This document shows, piece after piece, positions 20,577 through 29,283 of a DNA stretch of 64,000 nt. The notes below the pieces were generated by a model. That model ran no database searches and was not told the origin of the DNA. It saw only the letters and a list, made by a program, of their open reading frames with translations. This DNA is from Pseudoalteromonas rubra (GTDB lineage Bacteria > Pseudomonadota > Gammaproteobacteria > Enterobacterales > Alteromonadaceae). Where the stretch lies: positions 124,001 through 188,000 of the forward strand of contig NZ_PNCI01000017.1 in the NCBI RefSeq assembly GCF_005887095.1. Reading direction: 5' to 3'. Within the stretch, counting starts at the first letter, position 1; every line of letters starts with the position of its first letter. Both the position numbers and the translations under genes were made by a program.

Positions 20577-21881
20577 ATGAAATTTCCGGGCCGCAGAAGA
20601 CATAAACATTATTTTCCAGTCGAAGATAAAGACCCTATAATTAACCAGTTACACGTCGTCGACCGACTTAAACGCAACTACATTTGTGGTATAGACCAAA
20701 TCGTAGTAGACATCGAAGCTAAGGTTGATCAGGCCTTCCTTGATGAGTTTGGGCTGCAACGCGGTATGTCTCAAGTGATAGACAATGATGTCACCAACGC
20801 GCTCTATGACCGCCTGAAACGTGATGACATGATTGACTATGAATTTGCTGGCGGCACCATAGGGAACACGATGCACAACTACTCCGTGCTGGCAGATAGC
20901 CGCTCGGTATTGTTGGGCGTTATGAGCGAAAACATTCAAATAGGCAGCTATGCCTACAAGTTTTTGTGTAACACTTCCAGTCGCGTCGATCTCGATTACC
21001 TGCAACCAGTGCCCGGCCCTATCGGCCGTTGCTTTACCCTGATTGATGACAGTGGCGAACGTACCTTCGCGATCAGTGCCGGTATGATGAATCACCTTAA
21101 GCCAGAGTCCATTGACAAATCGTTGATTGAGAACGCCTCGGCCTTGGTGATTAGCGCCTATCTGATGCGCACCTCAGGCGCGGAAACCATGACTCAGGCA
21201 ACCATGCAGGCAGTGAAGTATGCTAATGATGCGGGTGTGCCTGTCGTACTAACACTCGGCACTAAGTTCCTGATCGAACAAGACCCAGCCTGGTGGGCTG
21301 AGTTTGTCGAAAAACACGTCGATATTCTTGCCATGAACGAGGAAGAAGGCGAAGCCATCACCGGCTTTGACGATCCCTTGCTGGCCGCCGACAAAGCGCT
21401 GGACTGGGTAGACTTAGTGATCTGTACCGCCGGACCAAAAGGTCTGTTTATGGCCGGTTACGTCGATGATGAGAAGAAACGCGAAACCGAATACCCGCTC
21501 CTGCCTGGCGCCATTCCTGAATTCAATCAATATGAATTCTCACGGGCAATGCGTCGCAGTGCTTGCGAAAAGCCAATCAAAGCATACAGTCACACCGCCC
21601 CTTACATGGGTGGTCCAGACACCATCAAAAATACCAATGGTGCCGGGGATTGTGCACTGGCTGCGGTATTGCACGACCTGTCTGCCAATGTGTACCACAA
21701 GATCAACGTACCCAATTCGGCCAAGCATGAGCAACATGCCATCACCTATTCTTCACTGGCGCAGATCAGCAAATATGCTAACCGTGCCAGCTATGAAGTA
21801 TTAGTACAGCATTCGCCGCGCTTGTCACGTGGATTACCTGAACGTGAAGACTCGCTGGAACAGACCTACTGGGACCAGTAA
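20577..21881 (+). CDS. gsk: Inosine/guanosine kinase
   Basis: A PfkB/ribokinase-family nucleoside kinase of 434 residues that phosphorylates inosine and guanosine for purine salvage. It opens MKFPGRRRHKHYFPV as other Gsk proteins do; the catalytic base region is IKNTNGAGDCALAAVLHD near residue 355, and the EFAGGTIGNTMHNY substrate region is near residue 95. It is followed by a strong terminator shared with convergent glutaminase. With the phosphoribosyltransferase gene at 23 kb, two purine-salvage functions lie close together. Confidence 0.94.
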   Translation: MKFPGRRRHKHYFPVEDKDPIINQLHVVDRLKRNYICGIDQIVVDIEAKVDQAFLDEFGLQRGMSQVIDNDVTNALYDRLKRDDMIDYEFAGGTIGNTMHNYSVLADSRSVLLGVMSENIQIGSYAYKFLCNTSSRVDLDYLQPVPGPIGRCFTLIDDSGERTFAISAGMMNHLKPESIDKSLIENASALVISAYLMRTSGAETMTQATMQAVKYANDAGVPVVLTLGTKFLIEQDPAWWAEFVEKHVDILAMNEEEGEAITGFDDPLLAADKALDWVDLVICTAGPKGLFMAGYVDDEKKRETEYPLLPGAIPEFNQYEFSRAMRRSACEKPIKAYSHTAPYMGGPDTIKNTNGAGDCALAAVLHDLSANVYHKINVPNSAKHEQHAITYSSLAQISKYANRASYEVLVQHSPRLSRGLPEREDSLEQTYWDQ

Positions 21882-21886
21882 ACAAC

Positions 21887-21915
21887 AAAAATGGGAGCCG
21901 CGGCTCCCATTTTTG
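21887..21915. terminator. Bidirectional terminator between gsk and glutaminase
   Basis: AAAAATGGGAGCCG and CGGCTCCCATTTTT form a perfect, almost loop-less palindrome just after the gsk stop and before the convergent glutaminase stop at 21931. Confidence 0.88.
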
Positions 21916-21930
21916 TGTCTCTGCACTCAG

Positions 21931-22860
21931 TTAAAACAGCGCGGTACCCAGTTTTTCGGCCAGCTTCTCAAGCGCCGCAATCCCGGCCACGGAATTACCC
22001 ACTTTATCCAGCCCTGGTGACCACACCGCCACCGTAAACCGCTCAGGCGCGACCGCAATAATGGTGCCCGACACCCCGGATTTACCCGGCATTCCTACCC
22101 GATAAGCAAAATCTCCGGCGGCATCATATAATCCACTGGTAAACAAAAGAGAATTGAGCTGTTGAGTCTGGCGTGTGCTCAATACTCGCTGGCCACTTTG
22201 CTGACACACACCACCGGTTGAAAGGTAAGAAAACGCCCGGGCTAACTCACATACATTCAGTTCAATGGCGCAAAAGTTAAAATACGACCACAGTACCTCT
22301 TCAACCTGGTTGTCAAAATTGCCAAATGACTTCATCAAATACGCCATGGCAGCATTGCGATAGCGGTGATCATACTCTGACTGTGCTACCACCTTGTTGA
22401 TCCCCACTTTAGGATTGGCGGTATGGCTGCGGTAGCTCTCAAGCATAGTATGGATTGGCGCACTCAGACGGCTGAACAAAGCATCACAGGTAACAATGGC
22501 ACCGGCATTGATAAAAGGGTTACGGGGAATACCATTTTCAAACTCAAGCTGAGTCAATGAGTTAAATGCCGTGCCCGACGGCTCTTTACCTACCCGCTGC
22601 CAAAGTTCATCGCCATAACGCTGCAAGGCGAGCGTCAGAGTCATCACCTTGGAGACAGACTGAATGGTAAAGCGGCTATCGCAGTGACCAGCACGATAAG
22701 TCTGCCCGTCGGCAGTGTGCAAGGCGATGGCAAATTGTCCCAGTGGTTGCTCAGCCAAAGCGGGAATATAATCGGCCACTTTTCCCTGATGGGACAAGGG
22801 CTGCACTTGCTGTGCAACCTGCTGCAAAATGGCCTGATAATCGGGCGTAGCTGTAGTCAT
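21931..22860 (-). CDS. glsA: Glutaminase
   Basis: Serine-dependent glutaminase of the beta-lactamase-like fold, converting glutamine to glutamate and ammonia. The 309-residue product shows the catalytic SxxK motif in FTIQSVSKVMTL, the NPFINAGAIVTC block, the YRNAAMAYLMKSFGNF block with the second-shell Tyr, and the C-terminal GKSGVSGTIIAV motif. I used the ATG at 22860 (MTTATPDYQ); a TTG at 22867-22869 would add three residues. The ribosome site is weak. It stands alone between two terminators. It could equally be named glsB. Confidence 0.94.
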   Translation of the reverse strand: MTTATPDYQAILQQVAQQVQPLSHQGKVADYIPALAEQPLGQFAIALHTADGQTYRAGHCDSRFTIQSVSKVMTLTLALQRYGDELWQRVGKEPSGTAFNSLTQLEFENGIPRNPFINAGAIVTCDALFSRLSAPIHTMLESYRSHTANPKVGINKVVAQSEYDHRYRNAAMAYLMKSFGNFDNQVEEVLWSYFNFCAIELNVCELARAFSYLSTGGVCQQSGQRVLSTRQTQQLNSLLFTSGLYDAAGDFAYRVGMPGKSGVSGTIIAVAPERFTVAVWSPGLDKVGNSVAGIAALEKLAEKLGTALF

Positions 22861-22920
22861 AGAGAGCAAATATCATATCAAAAAGCACAATAGCGCGAGT
22901 GTAACAGATCTGCGCCCACA

Positions 22921-22955
22921 AAAAAGCCGCACTGATATCGCTCAGTGCGGCTTTT
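22921..22955 (-). terminator. Terminator downstream of the phosphoribosyltransferase gene
   Basis: AAAAAGCCGCACTGA - TATCGC - TCAGTGCGGCTTTTT is a perfect 15-bp palindrome with A/T ends, 21 bases after the stop at 22977. It also shields the glutaminase promoter from read-through. Confidence 0.88.
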
Positions 22956-22976
22956 TAGCTAATAATTTGGCCCGAT

Positions 22977-23540
22977 TTACTTAGTAAACAAGTCTTTGAT
23001 ATTGGCCAAATCTGATTTCCCGGCGATCAGCTCGTCTGGCGTTAGCCCTGACAGCTCATGGGGGAAGACCAACCATTCATCCGACTCATGAATAAAATAA
23101 TCCGGCGTCATAGGGACTTTTTTATTCGTTGGCTTGTAATATGGACAAGCAACACGAATGTCTTTTGGCAGATTCAGACGCATCAGCTCTTCGAGCTTTT
23201 CACGTAACGCATAAATACTGCGACCAGAATCAAATACATCGTCCACAATAAGTAACGAGTCGCCGGCATTTGCGTTTTCGATAATGTAGTGCAAACCGTG
23301 CACTTTGATCTCTTTCGACTGCTTGCCAATACCATAATAGGACGAGGTACGCACAGCAATGTGATCTGTTTCTATGCCTTTGTAATCGTAGTACTCCTGA
23401 ACCGCAATACCGATAGGCGCGCCGCCACGCCAAATACCGATAATAAAGTCGGGACGAAAACCGTCTTCATAAACCTGAGCCGCCAGTCGAAATGAATCTT
23501 CAAGTAATTGTTGCGCCGTGATATAGCACTTGTCAGACAT
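22977..23540 (-). CDS. Hypoxanthine phosphoribosyltransferase-like protein
   Basis: A 187-residue type-I phosphoribosyltransferase, probably acting on hypoxanthine/guanine with PRPP. The PRPP-binding motif is SLLIVDDVFDSGRSIYAL, with the upstream flexible loop region (RTSSYYGIG) and the N-terminal GIWRGGAPIG phosphate loop. The DYFIHESDEWLVFPHE segment is characteristic of this group. Base specificity cannot be settled by eye; it differs from classical E. coli Hpt, so no symbol is given. It is monocistronic. The roughly 260 bases upstream hold only its promoter region; no other gene is visible there. Confidence 0.85.
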   Translation of the reverse strand: MSDKCYITAQQLLEDSFRLAAQVYEDGFRPDFIIGIWRGGAPIGIAVQEYYDYKGIETDHIAVRTSSYYGIGKQSKEIKVHGLHYIIENANAGDSLLIVDDVFDSGRSIYALREKLEELMRLNLPKDIRVACPYYKPTNKKVPMTPDYFIHESDEWLVFPHELSGLTPDELIAGKSDLANIKDLFTK

Positions 23541-23801
23541 ACAAACCCCGTGTCATTGAGCAAAGAACACCGCGCAAACCTGTGTTTTAACGTGCCACTA
23601 CAGACACCACAGCAATCAGCGCGGCTGAGAATAACTTATAACCGAGTATTTTAGCTGAGTCGAAAAAGAATTGCTTGCGCTAGCGCAGTTTTTTTACAGG
23701 ATGATGACTAGCCTTAAGATCTCAGAGGCTAAAATATCACAACCAGTAGAAGAGCGAGTCAAAACCGTCATGCTTTTTTCATACACTGCTCATTTGTGAA
23801 C

Positions 23802-24608
23802 TCATGGGTTCTGTCCTAGCTCACTGAGGGTTATAACCAAGCTAGAAGCGAGCTTAGCGGTTAAAGACTTACCGTATATTGTGCTTTTTACGGGAACACT
23901 CACACTCTCACTACTCAACCCGACTTCAATACTGATAGGTGATGGGCATAAATCAATCAGCTCAGCTGGGATGATAAGCTGTTCTTCGACGCTAAAATTA
24001 TCCGGGTCAACGGTCACATCACTGCTTAATACCATAGTTTGTTTAGCGTTACACTTTTCACCTTCTTTCAATGTACGGATCTGAAAATAGTAACTTTTTA
24101 AATCGCTGGCTGAATTGGGATCCCATGTAATGATGACATCATTACCTGAATAGACGAACGTATCATAGTCTTGCTCGCTGACTGGGTAAGTTAACTCTAC
24201 AAGTTGAGGAAACTCAATTGGATAACTATCTATTTGCTTTGATTGCCTGTTAATACTAAGTTGCCATTGGCCATCAACGGAAGCCGATATATTTTCTGAC
24301 GCCCAGTACAGGTTACAACAATAGTCTGTGCCTGTTGTTTTTGACCGGTTACGGGCCGTGATTTCAATCTCGCCAGGACCGGCTAAGATCACAGAGTCAT
24401 TCCCAGTCAAAGTTGCGCGCTTTGTGTTTTCATCGGCAAGCCATACTTCGCCAATTACTTCCGATTTTAGATGAGTGCCTCGCCATTCGGAAATACTAAT
24501 GTCGATATTACTTAGGGTAAAATTAGCCTCTGATATCTCATCAGAAGATTTACCACTACAACCTGCCAGAGTCAGTATTAACATGCTTAAGAGTATCGGC
24601 TTTGTCAT
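23802..24608 (-). CDS. Lipoprotein, third paralogue of the hydrolase-linked family
   Basis: A 268-residue lipoprotein (MTKPILLSMLILTLAGC, lipobox LAGC) of no family I can name. It is clearly paralogous to the genes at 25125 and 26397: shared blocks are a double-cysteine (YCC), YSGNDVIITWDPNSASDLK, and LIIPAELIDLCPSPISIEV. The start at 24608 gives the signal peptide directly; an earlier frame to 24650 does not improve it. It is the most diverged of the three and is preceded, 51 bases upstream, by a hydrolase remnant. An outer-membrane or periplasmic binding partner or immunity role toward the hydrolase is inferred. Confidence 0.82.
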   Translation of the reverse strand: MTKPILLSMLILTLAGCSGKSSDEISEANFTLSNIDISISEWRGTHLKSEVIGEVWLADENTKRATLTGNDSVILAGPGEIEITARNRSKTTGTDYCCNLYWASENISASVDGQWQLSINRQSKQIDSYPIEFPQLVELTYPVSEQDYDTFVYSGNDVIITWDPNSASDLKSYYFQIRTLKEGEKCNAKQTMVLSSDVTVDPDNFSVEEQLIIPAELIDLCPSPISIEVGLSSESVSVPVKSTIYGKSLTAKLASSLVITLSELGQNP

Positions 24609-24659
24609 GATGTTACGTTTCCTTGTTGAGGCAGCCACAATGGCTGCCAATTTCTAAAA

Positions 24660-24929
24660 TTAATCTATTCCAATATCTGATTTGGAAAATAATATAATGC
24701 GATGATCATAATGCTTCTTGACACTTGCATTGTAGTAGCGAGATACATCAAAAGCAGCCCTATCCAACGCGGAAGATGCACTAACAAAACTCATGCGTCC
24801 CGTTATGTCGTCTGTATCTCTGATACCTCTGTCATAGCCAATGGCCCAGGAAGCGGCATTATCCATCTCCCGAGAAATATCGTAGTAGAGCTGAATATAA
24901 CTGCCGTTATCATCGGAGCGGGCGCTGCT
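24660..24929 (-). pseudogene. C-terminal remnant of the secreted hydrolase (copy 3)
   Basis: The frame encodes about 89 residues matching positions ~430-513 of the intact hydrolase at 27280-28821 (SSARSDDNGSYIQLY, then SWAIGYDRGI and TGRMSFVSASSA, ending KSDIGID). Homology stops abruptly at the GGGCGCTGCT boundary on the plus strand, where unrelated sequence with stops begins. There is no signal peptide, nucleophile elbow or ribosome site, so it is a truncated duplicate rather than a small gene. It is linked to the lipoprotein downstream. Confidence 0.8.
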
Positions 24930-25023
24930 ATTAACTCTGTATCAGGCCTTGAAGTTGACCTGATCTGTAAGTATTCAGCCGTATTATCCCATGCCCGCTA
25001 ATACTCTCTCGCAGGAACAGCGG

Positions 25024-25068
25024 TCAAGACTCGAAGGGCCTTTCGATTGGCTGCCTTCTGGGCGGTAC
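25024..25068 (-). pseudogene. Remnant of a double-glycine peptide gene (C-terminal tail)
   Basis: The frame reads VPPRRQPIERPFES then a stop, matching the tail RPPRRQPIEKPPAS of the intact peptide gene at 29502-29615. The leader half is missing and an in-frame stop lies two codons upstream. Roughly 100 bases downstream of it (minus strand) also match the sequence downstream of the second peptide gene near 29.2 kb. It marks a recombination scar between the second and third lipoprotein units. Confidence 0.65.
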
Positions 25069-25124
25069 TAATCAACACGATAGATAAACTAACAAAGCGG
25101 ATAAATTTTATTCTGTCAAATCAA

Positions 25125-25946
25125 CTAACTTTTACCGGATACAGATTCTTTCAACGTAATTCTTTGCTGCATTTTAAAATCGAAAAAAGTCACAGTATTT
25201 TTATGCTGCTTGGTTTGTACAACACGCTTTTCTTTATCTTCAAAGCTAAAAGTGACCTGAATATCTATTGGTTGTGGGCATAAAGTAATTATATCTGCTG
25301 GAATAACCAGCTCTCCATTCAGGTCAGATAGGTTTGTAGTAAACTCCCTTTCAATAAACTCTTCTCCACTACAAAGGTTGGAACCTTCACTTTGAGTCGC
25401 TATACTAAAGCGTATCTTAATAAGATCTTTGGCAGTATCAGGATACCAGGTCAACACAACATCGTTTCCAGAAAAAATGAATTGCTCATAGTGGGATGCG
25501 GCACCTGGGTATATAAATTGAATCATTTGAGGTAATGAAAGGTCAAAGCTTTCGATTACTTTACTATTGCGCGTTAGTGCCACCTCCCAGATATTGTCGT
25601 TTGCATACAGGTGTGATGTAACTGGGTAACTTGATATATTTATCTGACAACACTGCTCTGCAGAGGTGCTGGTTTTGGGTATGTTAGATGCTGCAACTGT
25701 TTGTCGATCTGGGCCCGTAAAGATCAATTTATCTTGACCGCTCAGTTTCACTTTTCCTTGTTCCTTTTCATAAAGAGGAAACCTACCAGTGTAACTTATA
25801 TCTGTTTTTCCAGCATAATTCGGGTCCAATTGAATAGCTGTCAATGTAATATCTTTAAAAAGAAAAGACTCTGGTTTCACTTCATTTGAATCTTTACTCT
25901 CGCAGCCCATCAATACTAGTGTACTTAATAGTAAGTATTTTTTCAT
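25125..25946 (-). CDS. Lipoprotein, second paralogue of the hydrolase-linked family
   Basis: A 273-residue lipoprotein (MKKYLLLSTLVLMGC) paralogous to its neighbours at 26397 and 23802. Shared blocks with the first copy are NIPKTSTSAEQCC, LTRNSKVIESFDLSLPQM, QFIYPGAASHYEQFIFSGN, DVVLTWYPDTAKDLIKIRF and LVIPADIITLCPQPIDI. A good AAGGAAA ribosome site precedes the ATG. It follows a hydrolase remnant, reproducing the hydrolase-lipoprotein linkage of the intact pair. The fold is unknown; the central block is beta-rich and fibronectin-like in look. Immunity, chaperone or anchor function toward the hydrolase is inferred. Confidence 0.84.
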   Translation of the reverse strand: MKKYLLLSTLVLMGCESKDSNEVKPESFLFKDITLTAIQLDPNYAGKTDISYTGRFPLYEKEQGKVKLSGQDKLIFTGPDRQTVAASNIPKTSTSAEQCCQINISSYPVTSHLYANDNIWEVALTRNSKVIESFDLSLPQMIQFIYPGAASHYEQFIFSGNDVVLTWYPDTAKDLIKIRFSIATQSEGSNLCSGEEFIEREFTTNLSDLNGELVIPADIITLCPQPIDIQVTFSFEDKEKRVVQTKQHKNTVTFFDFKMQQRITLKESVSGKS

Positions 25947-26000
25947 AAACTAATTTCCTTTTTTATTTAGGAACGTGGCAAACGCCACGCTCTGCAAGCC

Positions 26001-26288
26001 TTAGCGTAGGCCTAGATATTCTTTCTTAAAATGTATATTCGAGTGGTCCAATTGAACATCATGTGTATTCCCGTCCCAAAAATATTGACCCAAATACACC
26101 CGTTTATTAAAAGTATAACCATCAAATGCAGATGCCGTACTCACAAAGCTCATCCGTCCTGTTATCCAATCACCCACAGCTATTCCCCTGTCATAACCTA
26201 TGGCCCAGGAAGAAGCTTGATCCATTTCCCGTGAAATCTGATGATAAAGCTGAATATAACTGCCGTTATCATCGGAGCGGGCGCTGCT
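26001..26288 (-). pseudogene. C-terminal remnant of the secreted hydrolase (copy 2)
   Basis: About 95 codons match residues ~430-513 of the intact hydrolase (SSARSDDNGSYIQLYHQISR, SWAIGYDRGIAVGDWITGRM), ending KKEYLGLR. Its 5' boundary is the same GGGCGCTGCT junction as in the copy at 24660-24929; beyond it an in-frame TAG and TAA follow within a few codons. No start with a ribosome site is present. It precedes the second lipoprotein at the same distance as in the intact pair. Confidence 0.82.
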
Positions 26289-26396
26289 GTGTAACTCGGA
26301 ACTACTCGGCTATTATCAATTTCAATTCAGTTGATTATGATAAGCAGGAAACGTCCACTGTTAATTGAGTCCTTAAGAGCGCAGGGGGACTTGTTA

Positions 26397-27230
26397 TTAT
26401 TCTGGTTTATAAGGGCCATCTTCGTAGAGAGATATCATCTGAACCATTTCGAAATCAATAAAATGAAAGGTATTCTTTTGTATTTGAGTAGTAATAGTTC
26501 GCTGCTCTTCGTTGTCGTAATCAAGCGTTATGTCAATCGCAACTGGCTGAGGGCAAAGTGCTATTTTATCGGCGGGAATAACTAACTCTCCATTTAATTC
26601 TGAGAGGTTGTCTGCGCGCTCCTCAGTAATTGCATCCTGCCCGCTACAAAGAGCCTGCCCTTCATGCTGAGTGCCTATTGTATAGCGAACTCGAATGAGA
26701 TCTTTGGCGGTCTCAGGATGCCAAGTTAAAATCACATCGTTACCGGTAAAAGCGAATTGTTGATAGTCAACAGACGCACCTGGATAAATAAACTGTGCCA
26801 TCTGAGGTAAAGCTAATTCAAAGCTTTCCATGACTTTACTATTTCGGGTCAGCTCCGCAAGCCAGGTATGGTTTTCTTGATACTGATACTGCGTATCTCT
26901 CAGCCCAGATATCTCCAGCTTGCAACATTGCTCGGCAAAGGAGCTGGTTTTGGGGATGTTCTGGGCGCTGTACTGCTGTTCATTCGGACTTGTAAATACT
27001 AATCGATCCTGAGCACTTAGCTTGATTTTACCTTGCTCTTTGCCATACAAGTAAAACTCACCGTTAAAGCTCAATCCCGAGTTATTGGCACTGTCGCTGT
27101 AGTTGGGATTCAATTGCGCAACACTGAGAGTTGCACTCTTAAACTCAAAGGACTCAGGTGCAACTTCGCTAGAGTTTTTGCTGTCGCAGCCCGCCAATGA
27201 AAATAATAAGATAAACGCTATTTTTCTCAT
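26397..27230 (-). CDS. Lipoprotein, first paralogue, directly downstream of the hydrolase
   Basis: A 277-residue lipoprotein (MRKIAFILLFSLAGC, lipobox LAGC) of an unrecognised family. It begins 49 bases after the hydrolase stop and has an excellent AAAGGAGGT site, so it is co-transcribed with the hydrolase. The core contains SSFAEQCC, MAQFIYPGASVDYQQFAF, TGNDVILTWHPETAKDL and LVIPADKIALCPQPVAI, shared with two further paralogues. The arrangement resembles a lipase effector with a cognate envelope lipoprotein that neutralises or escorts it. Function is not proven by the sequence. Confidence 0.85.
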   Translation of the reverse strand: MRKIAFILLFSLAGCDSKNSSEVAPESFEFKSATLSVAQLNPNYSDSANNSGLSFNGEFYLYGKEQGKIKLSAQDRLVFTSPNEQQYSAQNIPKTSSFAEQCCKLEISGLRDTQYQYQENHTWLAELTRNSKVMESFELALPQMAQFIYPGASVDYQQFAFTGNDVILTWHPETAKDLIRVRYTIGTQHEGQALCSGQDAITEERADNLSELNGELVIPADKIALCPQPVAIDITLDYDNEEQRTITTQIQKNTFHFIDFEMVQMISLYEDGPYKPE

Positions 27231-27279
27231 ACTTTACCTCCTTTGGGGTAACATATTGTCACCCCGAACCATTAGAAAA

Positions 27280-28821
27280 CTATAGTTTTAAATCATTGAT
27301 TTTGAAAAATATTAACCTATGGTCATTGTGTTCTGATGTATAATATTTGGTTTCTTCAAATATATGACCATCAAACGCAGATGCCGAAGTAACAAAGCTC
27401 ATTCTTCCAGTTGTCCAGTCACCCAGCAAAATCCCCCTGTCGTAGCCAATGGCCCAGGAAGGCGCTTTATCCATTTCCCGTGAAATCTGATGATAAAGCT
27501 GGATATAGCTGCCGTTATCATCGGAGCGGGCGCTGCTATATAGCCGGGAGTGTCGGCCACCGGACAGGTGCCATTGAATATCCACCTTGAGATCCAGTGA
27601 GCGATTGCCGGTGTAGACTCCTGGAATAGATCTACCATCGTCAGAACCATAACTGATGGCCGTAGTATCGGTGCCGCTCATATAGGCAAAGTAATTATCC
27701 AGACTACGGATATGGTTTCGTAAGGTGTTGTTTGCCGCGCTGCCCTCATGCAGATCTTTGAAAGTTGTGCTGGTAAAAATGTCTTTGATTGAGCGCAGGC
27801 GATCGCGCTCACGGCGGCACTCACTGCGCTTGGAACCACTGAAAGGGTAACGAACGCCGCATCTCATTTTATTGGCCTGATTTTCAATCTCATAGGCAAA
27901 GCTGATCACATCTGCCGGCATATGTACGCCCCTGAAGGGGGCATCTACAGCCACAAAGTTTTTCACCTTATGGTTAAAGCCTTCTTTTTCCAGATACCCT
28001 AGTGCCAGCCGCCCGGCTACGCCACCCATGGAATGTCCTACTAAGCGAATTTCACTGCTCTGCGCCGCCAGTGTTTTAAGTGCTGCCGCCAGTGCTTTGG
28101 CGTTGTGGCGAACTCCGTCATCCTGCTTGGCATAGCGGAACACCACCAGATCATAACCACTATTAAAGGCATGTCTGAATCGACTTTCGTAAAGCTTTGA
28201 GTACCTTGAAAAGTTATCCAACACCTCTCGCTCAATGGGCACCCGATTGGGTGTAAAGCCCCGCATATCAAAATTATAGCCCTGTACCAGTACAATGGGT
28301 TTATTCAGCCGCTTATCATTGCCATAGCGGATGCTGATATGACCTCCTGTCTCAGTAAACGGGCGTGAGGCATACTCTTCACAAATCCTGAATCCGCCTT
28401 CCTGTGGCACAATATCACTGGCTCCGAGTTCCAGCCCGTCGCTGTAAAGTACAGGTTTATCAACTCCCAAGGGTTGCTCATCATCCCAGCGCCAGCGAAT
28501 ACACACATACCGGTAACGAGTCACATCAGTAGTAAAGCTGCGGTTTGGATAAACTGTGTATCCACTGTCGAATCGAGTTCGGGTTGGAGGAGGGTTAAAA
28601 TCGTCGCAATTACGCTGCATGGGCATGAGCGCATCGGGGCTGCGCCTTAATACTTGCCCACTTGTTTCTCCCTGAGCAGCTTCCAGCGGTGCAACCGGAC
28701 AAGGCTCCGGATCTGTCCAGGCAGGCACATCCGATAGCACTGCTTCATTTGCATTGGCGATGCCGTAAAGCATCAGGGCCGCAGTGACAGACGTTGCACT
28801 TTTTATCAATGGATTAAACAT
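27280..28821 (-). CDS. Secreted alpha/beta-hydrolase, lipase-like
   Basis: A 513-residue exported hydrolase. The signal peptide is MFNPLIKSATSVTAALMLYG with cleavage near ANA-NEA. The oxyanion-side strand is NKPIVLVQGYNFD (about 174-186) and the nucleophile elbow is RLVGHSMGGVAG, with Ser264 as the likely nucleophile; LVGHSMGG is typical of lipases and PGAP1-like esterases. Several cysteines suggest disulfides and an extracytoplasmic location. An AAGGAGATTT site precedes the ATG. The last ~85 residues recur twice downstream as remnants, each linked to a lipoprotein. Substrate is unknown; phospholipid or another ester is a guess. Confidence 0.86.
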   Translation of the reverse strand: MFNPLIKSATSVTAALMLYGIANANEAVLSDVPAWTDPEPCPVAPLEAAQGETSGQVLRRSPDALMPMQRNCDDFNPPPTRTRFDSGYTVYPNRSFTTDVTRYRYVCIRWRWDDEQPLGVDKPVLYSDGLELGASDIVPQEGGFRICEEYASRPFTETGGHISIRYGNDKRLNKPIVLVQGYNFDMRGFTPNRVPIEREVLDNFSRYSKLYESRFRHAFNSGYDLVVFRYAKQDDGVRHNAKALAAALKTLAAQSSEIRLVGHSMGGVAGRLALGYLEKEGFNHKVKNFVAVDAPFRGVHMPADVISFAYEIENQANKMRCGVRYPFSGSKRSECRRERDRLRSIKDIFTSTTFKDLHEGSAANNTLRNHIRSLDNYFAYMSGTDTTAISYGSDDGRSIPGVYTGNRSLDLKVDIQWHLSGGRHSRLYSSARSDDNGSYIQLYHQISREMDKAPSWAIGYDRGILLGDWTTGRMSFVTSASAFDGHIFEETKYYTSEHNDHRLIFFKINDLKL

Positions 28822-29283
28822 TAAATCTCCTTTTATTTAAAGTTACCACAACAAAGAAGACATAAAAATATCACAACCCATAATTATTAAATTCATCAAT
28901 TTGAAACATGGTTTAGGGCCCGCTGGAGGGCGCCAGGCTATGCAGGTCTGGCCATTAAACTGGCTTAGCCTGCTCAGGTGGTTGCAGCAAATGCACCCTA
29001 TATGCTTACAAACCACAAAAAGCACATACGTATGCGAGCTAACCTATACGTTGGCTTACTTGAAATATATTGGCTTACTTGAAATGACGCCTGACGTATA
29101 GTGACAGGCGTTTTAGGTATGAGTAGTAGACAAAAAGAATAACCCGGGAAAGTGCTGCTATTGACCCTGCCTCCAACTTTGACGTTGACCTGACTTGTCA
29201 ATATTCAGCAGTACAATCCCATGCCCACTGGAGCTCTTTTACAGGAGCTACGGTTATGACTTGGGGGGCTTTTCAATTGGCTG
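28822..29283. other. Non-coding stretch upstream of the hydrolase
   Basis: No convincing gene. It holds the hydrolase promoter region, two tandem copies of TTGGCTTACTTGAAAT (29051-29066 and 29070-29085, period 19), a hairpin ACGCCTG...CAGGCGT at about 29086-29112, and from about 29175 a segment homologous to 24950-25050, lying downstream of the peptide genes on the minus strand. The 29254-29283 end is the former tail (QPIEKPPKS) of the peptide gene next to it. Confidence 0.5.

Noticed and set aside
24660..26225. Frames of ~68-74 residues at 24660-24866 and 26001-26225 as independent small genes
   Set aside because: Homology to the hydrolase extends upstream of their ATG codons to a common breakpoint, so they are gene remnants.
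28843..29025. Minus-strand 60-residue cysteine-rich frame (VCKHIGCICCNHL)
   Set aside because: Starts with GTG without a ribosome site, has no leader motif and lies in the hydrolase upstream region.
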